Shown one piece after another: positions 27,671 through 37,186 of a stretch of DNA of 64,000 bases. Position 1 is the first letter of the stretch. Every line of letters starts with the position of its first letter. A program made the position numbers and the translations under genes. This stretch comes from JASDSY01 sp041441465. GTDB taxonomy: Bacteria; Muiribacteriota; UBA9980. Under the pieces are notes generated by a model. It was not told the DNA's origin, did not search any database, and saw only the letters and a list, made by a program, of their open reading frames with translations. Where the stretch lies: positions 124,001 to 188,000 of the forward strand of contig JASDSY010000031.1 in NCBI GenBank assembly GCA_041441465.1. Direction: 5' to 3'.

Positions 27671-28104
27671 ATTTGTGCAAAGCGCGGCAAGCCGCTTACT
27701 TTGCACAAATTCAACAATCGCGTAAGCATAAGCTTACGCGAAATGAAGTTATTAAATACTTTGAAGTCCGTATTTGCAGGCTTCGCCTGCCGAAGACTTT
27801 ACTACTATACATATCAAAACATTTCGGTGACATGAAAAAATATATCTTCACTTTCAGCCGCAAACGGTACTAAATAAGAATATATAAATTCGCGCGGCCG
27901 ATTGCCGTGTTGCATTGAACGCGCAGCGGTCAATGCAACAAGACACAAAACAACAAAATCAAATGATTACTTCACAAAAGCAACGGTAGATATAACCGGG
28001 ATTAAAGAGGGGGCCCGGGGGAAATCAAAGGGGCATTGCTCCTTTGTGTCCCCCGGCACATATATACAACTTATACAACACATTTAATTTTTGCAAAAAT
28101 TAAA
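27671..28104. repeat. Cluster of palindromes in a gene-free region
   Basis: Six inverted repeats occur in 434 bases: a 12-bp stem at 27671-27682/27699-27710 with an inner GCGGC-AA-GCCGC; a 10-bp stem at 27718-27727/27732-27741; a 6-bp GC stem at 27776-27790; an 11-bp stem at 27908-27918/27930-27940; nested stems at 28015-28022/28049-28056 and 28026-28035/28037-28046 (one G-U); and a 22-bp perfect palindrome of mostly A and T at 28083-28104. The short open frames here have no family resemblance. Local G+C is clearly above that of the surrounding DNA. The stretch 27517-28232 holds no gene. Confidence 0.8.
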
Positions 28105-28156
28105 GTCATCATAAATCTTTTTCGACATATTTAATCAACTTTAATTAATCCGGCAC

Positions 28157-28185
28157 TTGAAAGATCTATTAATATTTAATATAAT
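28157..28185 (+). promoter_or_regulatory. Promoter of the secreted helical-repeat protein gene
   Basis: TTGAAA (28157-28162), 17-base spacer, TATAAT (28180-28185), 47 bases before the ATG, which has AAGGAG as ribosome binding site. Confidence 0.7.
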
Positions 28186-28232
28186 TATAGTATAAAAAAA
28201 TTTACAGCACTTTTTTATTAAAGGAGTCAGTA

Positions 28233-30128
28233 ATGCATTCGAGATTAAGATTATTCAAATTTTTCATTTTAATTTCTATATTTTCTATATCGATTTTTAA
28301 CTTTACAAATACGGCTTCAGCCGGAACTTTTACATTCGCAGCACGCTACGTCCTTCAAAACCCTGGCGCTGTATTCGGCTACATCGCCCATAACGGCGGC
28401 AGTATAATCAGTGATATTAAAAATAATAATATCAAGGAACGCGCCGTTGATTTTTGCCTTCAAAACAGCGACTCAATAGTAGATTATGCCGTTAAATATA
28501 AAAATGACATTCCTCAAAGCCTCATAAAAGGCAATGAACAGCTTGTAAATCTCGGACTTAATTATACGGCATCGAATCAAACCCATGTTAAAGAATATAT
28601 TGCTCAAAACAAAAATGAAATTAAAAAAGCAGTAAATGAGAATAAGTTTCAAGACCTTGGCATTAATTACGCCCTTAATAATTCAAATAAAATATTAACA
28701 TTTGCAGCGGCCAACCAAAAAGAAATACAAAACCTCGACGCATTAAAAGGAAACGGTAAAGAGGTAGGACTCGCGCTTAAATATGCTTCAGAAAATAAAG
28801 ATGGATTAAGCAGCTACATCACTAATAACAAAGATAACATCAAAAAAGCAATTGATACAAAAGATTTTAAAAACCTGGCTATCGATTACGCATTAAGCAA
28901 TTCAAATTCAGTGTTAAAATTCGCAGTTAATAACCAGAAAGACATCAAGGCATTACCGGTTGTTAAAGACGCTGTCAAAGGTTATGAAAAAGAAGTCGAT
29001 CTCGGACTTAAATATACTTCAGAAAACCTCAATGGCGTTTCAAATTTTGTCAAACAAAATCCCGATGCAATTAAAGAGGTTATCGACGGCAAAGCTGATA
29101 AAATAAAAAATGCAGGAATTGATTATCTATGTCAAAATATTGATGGAGTTGTAAAATTTGCCATTACAAATAATGCTGATGTCAAATCTCTCGGCATTTT
29201 TAAGAGTTTAATGGCGGACGTCAATAAAAGCCTTGAGAAAAAAGATAATAATTCATCGAATGGCAGCGCCGATACCGCTAATAATCAAAGCGGTAATAAC
29301 AGCGGCACTTCAAATGGAAATACAGAAAATAGCGCGAACACTGACCAATCCGCAAATAATAATTCAAACAATGGCAAAAGCGTTGAAACAGCCGAAAGCA
29401 AGTTAAAAAATACGTTTATTGATTATCTTGTAAAAAATCCTGATACTTGTATTAAGGTTATTGAAGCATATAAAGATGCAATACCTGAAAATATTATTAA
29501 AGAATACAAAACCGAATCTAAAATAGCGCTCGGTTATATTTTAGAAGAGCGTGAAGCAGTGAGCGTATACATAAAATCAAATCAGCAGCAGGTAAAAGAC
29601 GCCATAAACGAGGGTAAATGGAAAGAACTGGCGATCGGATATGTTTCGTCAAATCCAGAAAGTCTTATAAAATATATAATAAGGCATAAAAAAGAGCTGC
29701 CGGAGGACTCAATTCTACTTATAATAAAATATGCGGTAAAGGATAAAACACTCGGCGAAATGCTTACTAAAATAATAAATAATCGTTCATTAAGCGCCGA
29801 AGCGGCAATAAAACTAGCTGAAATTATATTAAACAGCAAAAGCATTTTCGCGCCGGCGGCAGACGGCCGGATAACCGAATCATCAGGCGATTCAAGCAAG
29901 GCGGCGAATATATCTGAAACAATTCAGTCAAATGGTCAAACTTCAATTTTGACGCCGGCGGCAGTTGAGACATCATCAAATATAAATTCAGAGGAATTAA
30001 AAGCGGCGCAGGAAAAACTTAACCAATCATATAAGCGTTTTATTGACGCCAATATGCCTGAATCCGGCACTGAATTTAATGATTACAAAAACGCCGTCGA
30101 AGCATATCAGAGATTAATAAAAAAATAA
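28233..30128 (+). CDS. Secreted protein with about eleven 35-residue helical repeats, function unknown
   Basis: 631 residues. A signal peptide (about 1-30, ending TASAG) is followed by eight degenerate repeats of about 35 residues (about 33-315). The approximate pattern is L(G/A)-x-x-Y-A-x-x-N-x-x-x-V-x-x-F/Y-x-x-x-N-x-x-x-I-K, for example LGINYALNNSNKILTFAAAN and LAIDYALSNSNSVLKFAVNN. A Ser/Asn/Gly-rich linker (about 328-385) separates these from three more repeats (about 390-500). The last 100 residues are disordered with a short final helix. The pattern predicts a helix-hairpin solenoid. No named family recognised. It stands alone between the palindrome cluster and a bidirectional terminator. 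Confidence 0.7.
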   Translation: MHSRLRLFKFFILISIFSISIFNFTNTASAGTFTFAARYVLQNPGAVFGYIAHNGGSIISDIKNNNIKERAVDFCLQNSDSIVDYAVKYKNDIPQSLIKGNEQLVNLGLNYTASNQTHVKEYIAQNKNEIKKAVNENKFQDLGINYALNNSNKILTFAAANQKEIQNLDALKGNGKEVGLALKYASENKDGLSSYITNNKDNIKKAIDTKDFKNLAIDYALSNSNSVLKFAVNNQKDIKALPVVKDAVKGYEKEVDLGLKYTSENLNGVSNFVKQNPDAIKEVIDGKADKIKNAGIDYLCQNIDGVVKFAITNNADVKSLGIFKSLMADVNKSLEKKDNNSSNGSADTANNQSGNNSGTSNGNTENSANTDQSANNNSNNGKSVETAESKLKNTFIDYLVKNPDTCIKVIEAYKDAIPENIIKEYKTESKIALGYILEEREAVSVYIKSNQQQVKDAINEGKWKELAIGYVSSNPESLIKYIIRHKKELPEDSILLIIKYAVKDKTLGEMLTKIINNRSLSAEAAIKLAEIILNSKSIFAPAADGRITESSGDSSKAANISETIQSNGQTSILTPAAVETSSNINSEELKAAQEKLNQSYKRFIDANMPESGTEFNDYKNAVEAYQRLIKK

Positions 30129-30192
30129 CGCTACTAATCTTTATATTTATTGTTATCTCAAATTAGATCGATAAGCCTTTTATTTGGCGAAA

Positions 30193-30235
30193 AAAAAGCT
30201 CCTATCCATAAATAAATTATGAATAGTAGCTTTTT
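30193..30235. terminator. Bidirectional terminator
   Basis: An AAAAAGCT arm and a CTAT/CATAA arm pair with TTATG, ATAG and AGCTTTTT. It sits between two convergent genes and has A/T runs on both sides, so it can stop transcription from either direction. Confidence 0.75.
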
Positions 30236-30252
30236 AAAGTCATATATTTTTT

Positions 30253-31068
30253 TTAAAATTTCAAATTTTTTTCGGTAATATGCTTTAATGTATAAGCATC
30301 AAACGGCTTTGAAATTTTATCCCTGAACCCGAGACTTATTATTTCATCTTTTTTCTGGTCGAATTCAGGATATGAACTCATAGCGATAGCTGTAACGTCA
30401 TTGTCAAATTCGACTATTTTTTTAAAAGTTTCAACCCCATCCAGGGAACCATTCAGCTCAAGATCGATGAATAAAACTTTAAAAGGATCATTTTTATAAT
30501 AGCTGTTTTTATATTGCTCAATTAATTCAGATCCCGTTTCAAATGAACAAGAACTCATTCCGAAATCGGAAAGTAATTCGCATATTGTATTTCTTATCGC
30601 GGGCTCAGAATCAACTACAGCTATTTTTTTATTATTTATTAAACCGGAATTTTGCTTATCGTTTTTTTTCTTTTCTATTATTTTACTAATTGAGTTTTCT
30701 AAAAAATTAAAATCTAAAGTTTTACTCAAAAATCCGTCAAAGCCTTCTTCAATATCCATTGATTCATAAGGTTTTATGTCTAATGAGGTCACTGCTATTA
30801 TAGGGATATCCTTATTAAACGAACGGATTATATTAGTCGCTTCAATTCCGTCCATTACAGGCATATCAATATCCATAAGTATGGCGTCGAATTGTTCACT
30901 CCTCGCTTTTTCAACAGCAAGAGCGCCGTTTTCAACGCCTATCACGGAGTGGTTATAAAATTCCAGCGCCATTGAAATAAGATTTAAATTATATAAATTA
31001 TCTTCCGCCAGCAAAAATTTATAAGAAAGCCCGCCTTTTTCAGCTTCATCATTACTTAATAATTTCAT
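30253..31068 (-). CDS. Double response-regulator receiver protein (REC-REC)
   Basis: 271 residues made only of two receiver domains. REC1 (about 15-130) has the acidic pair ED near the start, the phospho-acceptor Asp in LMDIDMPVMDG and the Lys in FLSKTLD. REC2 (about 147-268) has VVDSEPA, the Asp in LFIDLELNGSLDG and the Lys in KISKPFD. No DNA-binding or enzymatic output. It lies 46 bases after a chemoreceptor gene, probably in the same transcript, so it may act as a CheY-like or phosphate-sink protein. AAGGAGTGG precedes the ATG. Confidence 0.88.
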   Translation of the reverse strand: MKLLSNDEAEKGGLSYKFLLAEDNLYNLNLISMALEFYNHSVIGVENGALAVEKARSEQFDAILMDIDMPVMDGIEATNIIRSFNKDIPIIAVTSLDIKPYESMDIEEGFDGFLSKTLDFNFLENSISKIIEKKKNDKQNSGLINNKKIAVVDSEPAIRNTICELLSDFGMSSCSFETGSELIEQYKNSYYKNDPFKVLFIDLELNGSLDGVETFKKIVEFDNDVTAIAMSSYPEFDQKKDEIISLGFRDKISKPFDAYTLKHITEKNLKF

Positions 31069-31114
31069 TTTATAACCACTCCTTAATGTTAAAATTCAAA
31101 CAGCAATTATATTT

Positions 31115-33544
31115 TTAAAACTTGCCAAATTCATTATCATCTAATGAAATTTGTATTTTATTATTACCATCAGATTTTTCGATATTTTCTTTTTTCGTCT
31201 TTATCGATTCCTTATTTTTATTAGCCAATTTTTTTATATTTAATGCTTCGTCATGCGCCTGTTTTAAAAGCCTGCTGTCTTTTCTGACGTAGGCATTTAC
31301 AGTGCCGCTTTCATCTTTTAATATAAATTTTTCAATTAATACTCTCAGCTGTTCGGCCTGGCTCGAAAGTTCTTCGCTCGCCGACGCCGCTTCTTCTGCT
31401 GTAGCAGTATTTTGCTGAGTAACCTGGTCAAGCTGTGTCAATCCCTGGCTTATTTGAATAATCCCCTGCATCTGCTCCTTTGATGCCGCCGCAATTTCAC
31501 CCATCAGGTCAGTCGATTTAGTGGCGCCGCCTGCTATTTCCGTGAGAACTTTAGCCGTTGAATCGGCCATTTCCATGCCGTTTTCAGTCCTCGCAATCGC
31601 GTTTTCTATCATTTCAGCCGTTTCTTTGGCGGCTTTCGCGCTTCTTTGAGCAAGGTTCCTTACTTCTTCAGCCACTACAGTGAAGCCTTTACCGTGTTTA
31701 CCGGCGCGCGCCGCTTCAACCGCGGCATTTAAAGCAAGAAGGTTTGTCTGGAACGCTATTTCATCTATCGCTTTTATTATTTTAGAAATATTATTCGCCG
31801 ATTCACTTATTTCACGCATTGCCAAAAGCATATTATTCATTTTGGCGTTGCCTTCGTCGACTGAAGTTTTAGCCTGGCTGGACACCTGATTCGCCGTAAC
31901 TGCATTTTCGGTATTTTGCTTTGCCTGTGAATTTATCTGCTGCATAGAGGCGGAAATTTCCTCGAGCGAGCTTGCGGCTTCAGTAGATGACTGTGAAAGT
32001 GACTGGCTCGCCATTGAAACCTGATTAGCTCCGGTCGAAACCTGTTCAACGGTCGTACGGACATTTAAAAGGATTTCATTCATAGAATTAACCGTAGCGT
32101 TTAAAGCATCTTTTAATATAGCGTGATCACCCTTATAATCTCCGGTCATAGCAACATCGAGATTGCCCTGGGCTAATTTTTCAAGACAGCCGCGCGCCTC
32201 ATTCACAGGCATAACTACAGCGTTCAATGTGCTGTTTACACCTTCTATTATTCTTCTGAAATCACCCTTATGCTTCTGCGCGTTAGCGCGTATGTCTAAT
32301 TTTCCTTCAACAGCTGCATCAGCCAGCATATTTGCGTCTTCAATAAGCAGATTTACAGCGTTAAAACATTTATTAAAGCTGATTTTAAGCTTATTAAAAT
32401 CCCCGGCATAATTCATGGTTATATTTTCATCGATTATGCCGTCGCTTATATGTTCGAGATGTTCCATAGATTTGGTAAGCGGCCCGACAAATGATTCAAA
32501 TGTATTATTCATGCCGGTTACAATTTTTTGGTAATCACCGTAATGTTTTTGCGCATCGGCCCTGGCTGAAAAATTACCATTAGCGGCAGCTGATGCGAGC
32601 ATATCAGCATCTTTTATGAGCAGACTGACCGCATCTATGCATTGATTAAGATTGTTTTTTATTTCATTAAAATCGCCTTTATATTCATCGGTTATTTTAG
32701 CCGGCATATCACCTTTGGAAATTCGATTGATATATTTTGCGGTTACGTTTATAGGGCTGACAAACGAATTTATAATTTCATTAATACCGTTTATGATTCC
32801 GGCAAACTCGAAATTTACCTTATTAGAATCGCCTCTGACATCAAGCTTACCGTTAATTATCGATTCGGCAAGATACTTAGCCTCATTTATTGAAACGCTT
32901 ATTGCTTTATTTATGCCCGCCGGCACGATTAATCCTATTAAAACACCCAGCAGTAATGCGAACCCGACAAAACTATACATTGAAACAACTGCATTTCCAG
33001 CTATTTTCGAATTATTATCAGCCACGCCTTTACCTACAGATATTTTTGTGTCAAACATTTTAGTAAGCGCGGCAAGCGTTTCGCCGGCGCAAATTTTAGC
33101 TTCACCCTTGATTACAGCAAGCGCATCGGCCATTTTATTTTGTTTGGCAAAAGAAACTACGTTTTCTAATTTTTTATAATAATTCTGATAAGACTCCCAG
33201 AAATTTTCCGTTATTTTTAAACCTTCCGCCGTTAAAACTGTCTTTTTAAAATTGTTATATTCGTCAGTAATATTTTTATTCAATTTATTTATATTTGCCG
33301 CAATATCTTCTATTTCTTTAGTATCCTGAGTTACTGTCAAACTCACCACAAAAAAACGCATTAAGTTAAAATCGGAATTGATTTTACCTACATTTGCAAT
33401 CGGAATTGTAACCTTTTCATAAAGAGTCACACCGGCTTCATTAATCTTATTCATTTCAGAAACACCAATATAACCAACAATTCCTGAAAGTAGTGCCATT
33501 ACAATAAATGAAATCAAGAGTTTCAGTTTGATTGTTATTTTCAT
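31115..33544 (-). CDS. Methyl-accepting chemotaxis protein A (sigma-54-linked)
   Basis: 809 residues. TM1 at about 8-27, a periplasmic four-helix-bundle-like sensor (about 28-185), TM2 at about 188-212, then a HAMP domain and two to three further HAMP-like units (each with VSLLIKDADMLASAAANGNFSARADA or similar). The signalling hairpin has the tip IDEIAFQTNLLALNAAVEAARAGKHGKG. It ends in LDDNEFGKF, whose aromatic-x-x-aromatic end resembles a CheR/CheB tether. The start is the ATG at 33544, with AGGG upstream; the longer frame adds only a charged decapeptide. A sigma-54-type promoter lies 37-52 bases upstream. The double receiver gene follows. Confidence 0.93.
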   Translation of the reverse strand: MKITIKLKLLISFIVMALLSGIVGYIGVSEMNKINEAGVTLYEKVTIPIANVGKINSDFNLMRFFVVSLTVTQDTKEIEDIAANINKLNKNITDEYNNFKKTVLTAEGLKITENFWESYQNYYKKLENVVSFAKQNKMADALAVIKGEAKICAGETLAALTKMFDTKISVGKGVADNNSKIAGNAVVSMYSFVGFALLLGVLIGLIVPAGINKAISVSINEAKYLAESIINGKLDVRGDSNKVNFEFAGIINGINEIINSFVSPINVTAKYINRISKGDMPAKITDEYKGDFNEIKNNLNQCIDAVSLLIKDADMLASAAANGNFSARADAQKHYGDYQKIVTGMNNTFESFVGPLTKSMEHLEHISDGIIDENITMNYAGDFNKLKISFNKCFNAVNLLIEDANMLADAAVEGKLDIRANAQKHKGDFRRIIEGVNSTLNAVVMPVNEARGCLEKLAQGNLDVAMTGDYKGDHAILKDALNATVNSMNEILLNVRTTVEQVSTGANQVSMASQSLSQSSTEAASSLEEISASMQQINSQAKQNTENAVTANQVSSQAKTSVDEGNAKMNNMLLAMREISESANNISKIIKAIDEIAFQTNLLALNAAVEAARAGKHGKGFTVVAEEVRNLAQRSAKAAKETAEMIENAIARTENGMEMADSTAKVLTEIAGGATKSTDLMGEIAAASKEQMQGIIQISQGLTQLDQVTQQNTATAEEAASASEELSSQAEQLRVLIEKFILKDESGTVNAYVRKDSRLLKQAHDEALNIKKLANKNKESIKTKKENIEKSDGNNKIQISLDDNEFGKF

Positions 33545-33580
33545 AAAATAAACCGCCCTTTCTTTGTTTTTCATTTATAG

Positions 33581-33596
33581 GGCAACTACCGTACCA
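33581..33596 (-). promoter_or_regulatory. Sigma-54 promoter of chemoreceptor A
   Basis: The minus strand reads TGGTACGGTAGTTGCC, matching the -24/-12 consensus TGGCACG-N4-TTGC with the invariant GG and GC at the right distance. It lies immediately after the terminator of the upstream sigma-54 activator gene. The predicted start point is about 27 bases before the ATG. Confidence 0.85.
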
Positions 33597-33602
33597 AATA
33601 AA

Positions 33603-33627
33603 AAAAGCGCCGTTTTAAGGCGCTTTT
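33603..33627 (-). terminator. Terminator of sigma-54 activator 1
   Basis: A perfect 9-bp stem AAAAGCGCC/GGCGCTTTT with loop GTTTTAA and a T-run on the minus strand, 8 bases after the stop codon. Confidence 0.85.
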
Positions 33628-33634
33628 CATACTA

Positions 33635-36130
33635 TTAGATCCCGTATTTTTTTATTCTTCGCCACAGCGTGGCCTGCGACATTCCAAGCTTTTCAGCCAC
33701 AATTCTTTTATTGTTTTCATTTAATTGCAGTTTTTTATTAATCTTAGTGTTATTATTTTCGCTAATTTGTTCTTTTGGATTAAATCCATCACCGCAATTT
33801 TTATTTTTTGTAAAATTCTTATATAAATTAAATTTCTTTAATTTCCGCCATAAAGTCGCCTCATTAATTCCAAGATATTCAGCTGTTTTTTTCTTGTTAT
33901 TTCTAAATTTCCTTAAACATTCAGCCAAAAACTTACCATCATTTAATTGCAGTTTTATTTCATTTACATGCATATCTTTTTCATATAATTGCGTTTTTTT
34001 TATTTTGCCGCCTTTCTCCTCAAAACTCAAGAATTTACTGCCGCGCTTCAAATTTTCAAGCACCTCAATATACTCGATCGGCAGATGTTCTTTTCTTATG
34101 ATTTTTTCCTGGCAAAAAATAAAAGCGCCGTTTAATATATTTTGTAATTCTCTGACATTCCCCGGAAAAGCATAAGACAGAAAAAATTCATATACTTCGT
34201 CAGATACTTTTATAATTTTTTTATTATATTTATTATTAAAAACCCTTAAAAAGTATTCAATTAAAATTTCTACATCTTCAGGCCTGTCTTTTAAAGGAGG
34301 TATTTTAACATTAATGACTTTTAAGCGATAGTAAAGATCAGCCCTGAACGCACCGGTTTCAACCATTTTCAACAGATCTCTGTTTGTAGCAGCGATTATT
34401 CTCACATCCGCATTAATGATTTTATTCGAACCAAGCTGTTCAAAACATTTATTTTCAATCATTCGCAAAAGTTTTACCTGCAGCGGAAGAGGCATTTCGC
34501 CGATTTCATCAAGAAATATAGTTCCGCCGTCAGCAGAGGCGATTTTACCTTCCCGGTCTTTAAATGCGCCTGTAAATGCTCCCTTTACATATCCAAATAA
34601 TTCGGATTCAAGGAGCGTTTCAGGAAAACCTCCGCAATTTATAGTAACAAACTGTCTTTTTTTCCGCGAAGAAATATTATGAATTTTTTCAGCTATCATA
34701 CTTTTGCCGGTACCAGAAGGGCCTTCAATAAGCAGATTGCAGTCATTTTCAGCTATTATTTCAAGTTTTCCAAATATTTCTCTCATTTCGCGGCTTTTGC
34801 CGATTATGTCATAAACTGAATATTTTTCCAATAAAAAATTACTGGTTTGCAAAACTTTTTCTTCAAGCTGTTTTTGTTCGGTAATATCATTCATAATATA
34901 AAAATAACCGCAATATTTATTACTTTCGTCAAATACCGGACATGAAACAAAATTTAGATACGCTTTTTTTTCATTCTTACCAATAAATTCAATTTTATCG
35001 ATAACCTTATTACCGCATTTCATTTGATCGACTGTATAATGGTGTTTTTTATGATTGTTTTTTTCAACAAATTCAAAAATATTGCTGCCGATCAATTCTT
35101 CGAAAGAATATCCTAAGATTTCGCAAACTTTATTATTATTAAAAACTATTCTGTCTTTATCATCTATAATAAAAATTCCTTCATGCGAATTTTCAATAAC
35201 CTTTTTAAAATTTAATTCGCTTTGATTATATTTTTCTTCGATAATTTTACGTTCGGTAATATCGGTATTTGTTCCAATAAATCTGATTACGCTTCCGTCA
35301 TCGTCACGTTTGATAATTTTACCACGCCCCATAATCCATTTATAGCTTCCATCCTTGGTGCGCATTCTGAATTCAACAATGTAATTATTGATTTTTCCGC
35401 TCACATAGTCATGCAATTTGCTGATAACCTTCTGTACGTCATCAGGGTGTATTTGATTCCAGTCACTACTCGCCGGAGCAAATTCATTTGGCTCAAATCC
35501 CAGCATTTTATAGTACCTTTCGCTGAAGTACGCTTCGCCGGTCAGTACATTCCAATCCCACAACCCGTCTTCAACTGCCTCAAGAGCAATTTTAAGACGC
35601 TCTTCACTTTCTAAAAGTTTCCTTTCGCATATTTTTTTCTCGGTAATATCCCTTGATATACCAATAATACGAGAAACATTTCCGGAATTATCTTTAACAG
35701 GCACTAAATTAGTTTTGAAGCACCTTAATCCGGTTTTAAATTCAATTTGCGCCTCATAACTTTTTACCTGCCCTGTTTCATAAATTTTTTTATAATTGCT
35801 TATTAAAAATTTAGCTGTCTTTGAAGGCAAAATATCTTCGATATTACGGTTAACATCTGTTGCAATAAATAATCCGGTAAAGAGCTCAAAAGCATAATTA
35901 AATGTTACATAAACAAATTCTTGATTTTCGTTGCGTCCAATGATAAATATAGGTTCAACCGCACTGTTAAATAAATTAAAATATAATTTTTGATTCTCTC
36001 TTATTTTTGACAGATGTACATTATTTTCAAATAAATAGCTTGGCTTTTTTTTGATTTCATTAACTATATTTTCGAGTTGAACTATTTTTTCAATTAATTC
36101 TTCCCTTGAGTATAGGTCATAATTTTTCAC
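33635..36130 (-). CDS. PAS-sensor sigma-54-dependent activator 1 with two Fis-type HTH motifs
   Basis: 831 residues. Three PAS domains (about 45-165, 172-300, 302-425) precede a sigma-54 AAA+ domain (about 440-670). That domain has Walker A GPSGTGKS, the sigma-54 contact GAFTGA, Walker B GGTIFLDEIGE and the sensor RIIAATNRD. Two separate Fis/HTH_8 helices follow: NNKKKTAEYLGINEATLWRKLKKF (about 745-770) and NNKRIVAEKLGMSQATLWRRIKKY at the extreme C-terminus, joined by an Asn/Lys-rich linker. The start codon is GTG behind GGTG. It lies directly upstream of chemoreceptor A, separated only by a terminator and a sigma-54 promoter, so it very probably activates that gene. Confidence 0.93.
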   Translation of the reverse strand: MKNYDLYSREELIEKIVQLENIVNEIKKKPSYLFENNVHLSKIRENQKLYFNLFNSAVEPIFIIGRNENQEFVYVTFNYAFELFTGLFIATDVNRNIEDILPSKTAKFLISNYKKIYETGQVKSYEAQIEFKTGLRCFKTNLVPVKDNSGNVSRIIGISRDITEKKICERKLLESEERLKIALEAVEDGLWDWNVLTGEAYFSERYYKMLGFEPNEFAPASSDWNQIHPDDVQKVISKLHDYVSGKINNYIVEFRMRTKDGSYKWIMGRGKIIKRDDDGSVIRFIGTNTDITERKIIEEKYNQSELNFKKVIENSHEGIFIIDDKDRIVFNNNKVCEILGYSFEELIGSNIFEFVEKNNHKKHHYTVDQMKCGNKVIDKIEFIGKNEKKAYLNFVSCPVFDESNKYCGYFYIMNDITEQKQLEEKVLQTSNFLLEKYSVYDIIGKSREMREIFGKLEIIAENDCNLLIEGPSGTGKSMIAEKIHNISSRKKRQFVTINCGGFPETLLESELFGYVKGAFTGAFKDREGKIASADGGTIFLDEIGEMPLPLQVKLLRMIENKCFEQLGSNKIINADVRIIAATNRDLLKMVETGAFRADLYYRLKVINVKIPPLKDRPEDVEILIEYFLRVFNNKYNKKIIKVSDEVYEFFLSYAFPGNVRELQNILNGAFIFCQEKIIRKEHLPIEYIEVLENLKRGSKFLSFEEKGGKIKKTQLYEKDMHVNEIKLQLNDGKFLAECLRKFRNNKKKTAEYLGINEATLWRKLKKFNLYKNFTKNKNCGDGFNPKEQISENNNTKINKKLQLNENNKRIVAEKLGMSQATLWRRIKKYGI

Positions 36131-36164
36131 TTAAAACACCGCTTATTTTAGATTAAAATAAAAA

Positions 36165-36189
36165 GAAGATATCAATTACAGATATCTTC
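36165..36189 (-). terminator. Terminator of the phosphoesterase gene
   Basis: A perfect GAAGATATC/GATATCTTC stem with a 7-base loop, flanked by A/T-rich runs, 44 bases past the phosphoesterase stop. Confidence 0.75.
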
Positions 36190-36232
36190 TAAATAAAAAA
36201 CATTATATCACTTAATTTTAAAATTCTTTTTT

Positions 36233-37162
36233 TTATTTTTCATTAGACATTACTTTCAAAATTTTCTTTTCAGAATTGATTTCGTCACGTATTTTACCTG
36301 AGTCATCAAATACCGTTATTTTAAGACTTTTACCTGAAACGTCGACTTTAGCGAAATGGAAAAAATCGCCGCCAAAACCTTTATATAATGGCGCACCGCA
36401 TGAACCGTTCAAAATTTGATAAACGCTGCCCTGTTTTTTTGAATTATAGAGGTGTTCATGGCCGCAAAAGTAAACATCCACTTTATATTTTTCCAGTAAT
36501 GCCCAGAATTTATCGCGTCTGTCTTTATATTTATCCAGCGAACTGTTTTTATGCGGACCGGCAGGATATGCAGGATCATGGCCAAATACAAAAATATGAT
36601 CGGCTGTTTTATTTTTTTCAAGATCGCTCTCGAGCCATTTCATTTGTTCGTCTGATATAAGGTGCTCTTCACCGTCTAACGAAGTAGCGATAGCTATAAA
36701 GTGGCAGTCGCTATAATCAAATGAATATACATGGCCTTTATATTTACCCTCATAAGTTGTCGGATTTTTAAAAAACTCGGCGCAGTACTTTTGCTGTTCA
36801 GGGTTTTTTATGTCGTGGTTTCCAAACGCGTAATATATTTTACAAACATCCGAAAGCGGTTTTACCGCGAGTGCGAAGTTATTAATCTGTTTTTTATATT
36901 CATTCATATCGCCCTTGCTTCCAACAATAAGGTCGCCTGAAAATATTGCAAACGCCGGTTTTAATTCAGACGACATTTTACATAATTTTGAAATTACAGG
37001 ACCATTAATTCCGCCGGTTTCTTTTTCGCCGCGCGAATCAGCCATGCTGATGAACGTAAATTCACCGGCAAACGCCATACTAATAAAAGAATTTTGAGCT
37101 AAAAACATAACCATTACAAAAATAAAAATCACTGGAATTTTAAATTTAACTGTTTTTAACAT
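36233..37162 (-). CDS. Exported calcineurin-like metallophosphoesterase
   Basis: 309 residues. A signal peptide (about 1-32, MAFAG) is followed by the metallophosphoesterase metal-ligand series: MADSRGE, FSGDLIVG, FGNHD, VFGHDPAYP and FCGHEHLY. Substrate unknown; periplasmic members hydrolyse nucleotides, phospholipid head groups or phosphoesters. It stands between terminators, so it is a single-gene unit set within a signalling island. GGGG precedes the ATG. Confidence 0.9.
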   Translation of the reverse strand: MLKTVKFKIPVIFIFVMVMFLAQNSFISMAFAGEFTFISMADSRGEKETGGINGPVISKLCKMSSELKPAFAIFSGDLIVGSKGDMNEYKKQINNFALAVKPLSDVCKIYYAFGNHDIKNPEQQKYCAEFFKNPTTYEGKYKGHVYSFDYSDCHFIAIATSLDGEEHLISDEQMKWLESDLEKNKTADHIFVFGHDPAYPAGPHKNSSLDKYKDRRDKFWALLEKYKVDVYFCGHEHLYNSKKQGSVYQILNGSCGAPLYKGFGGDFFHFAKVDVSGKSLKITVFDDSGKIRDEINSEKKILKVMSNEK

Positions 37163-37186
37163 TACCTATACCCCTTTCAAATAAAA

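Noticed and set aside
27653..28087. Three short plus-strand open frames of 60-66 codons
   Set aside because: They overlap each other in different frames, have no ribosome binding sites or protein-like composition, and run through the hairpin arms.
27540..28104. CRISPR array or integron attC sites
   Set aside because: The palindromes are unrelated in sequence and unevenly spaced, with no repeated unit, no cas or integrase gene nearby and no attC core motifs.
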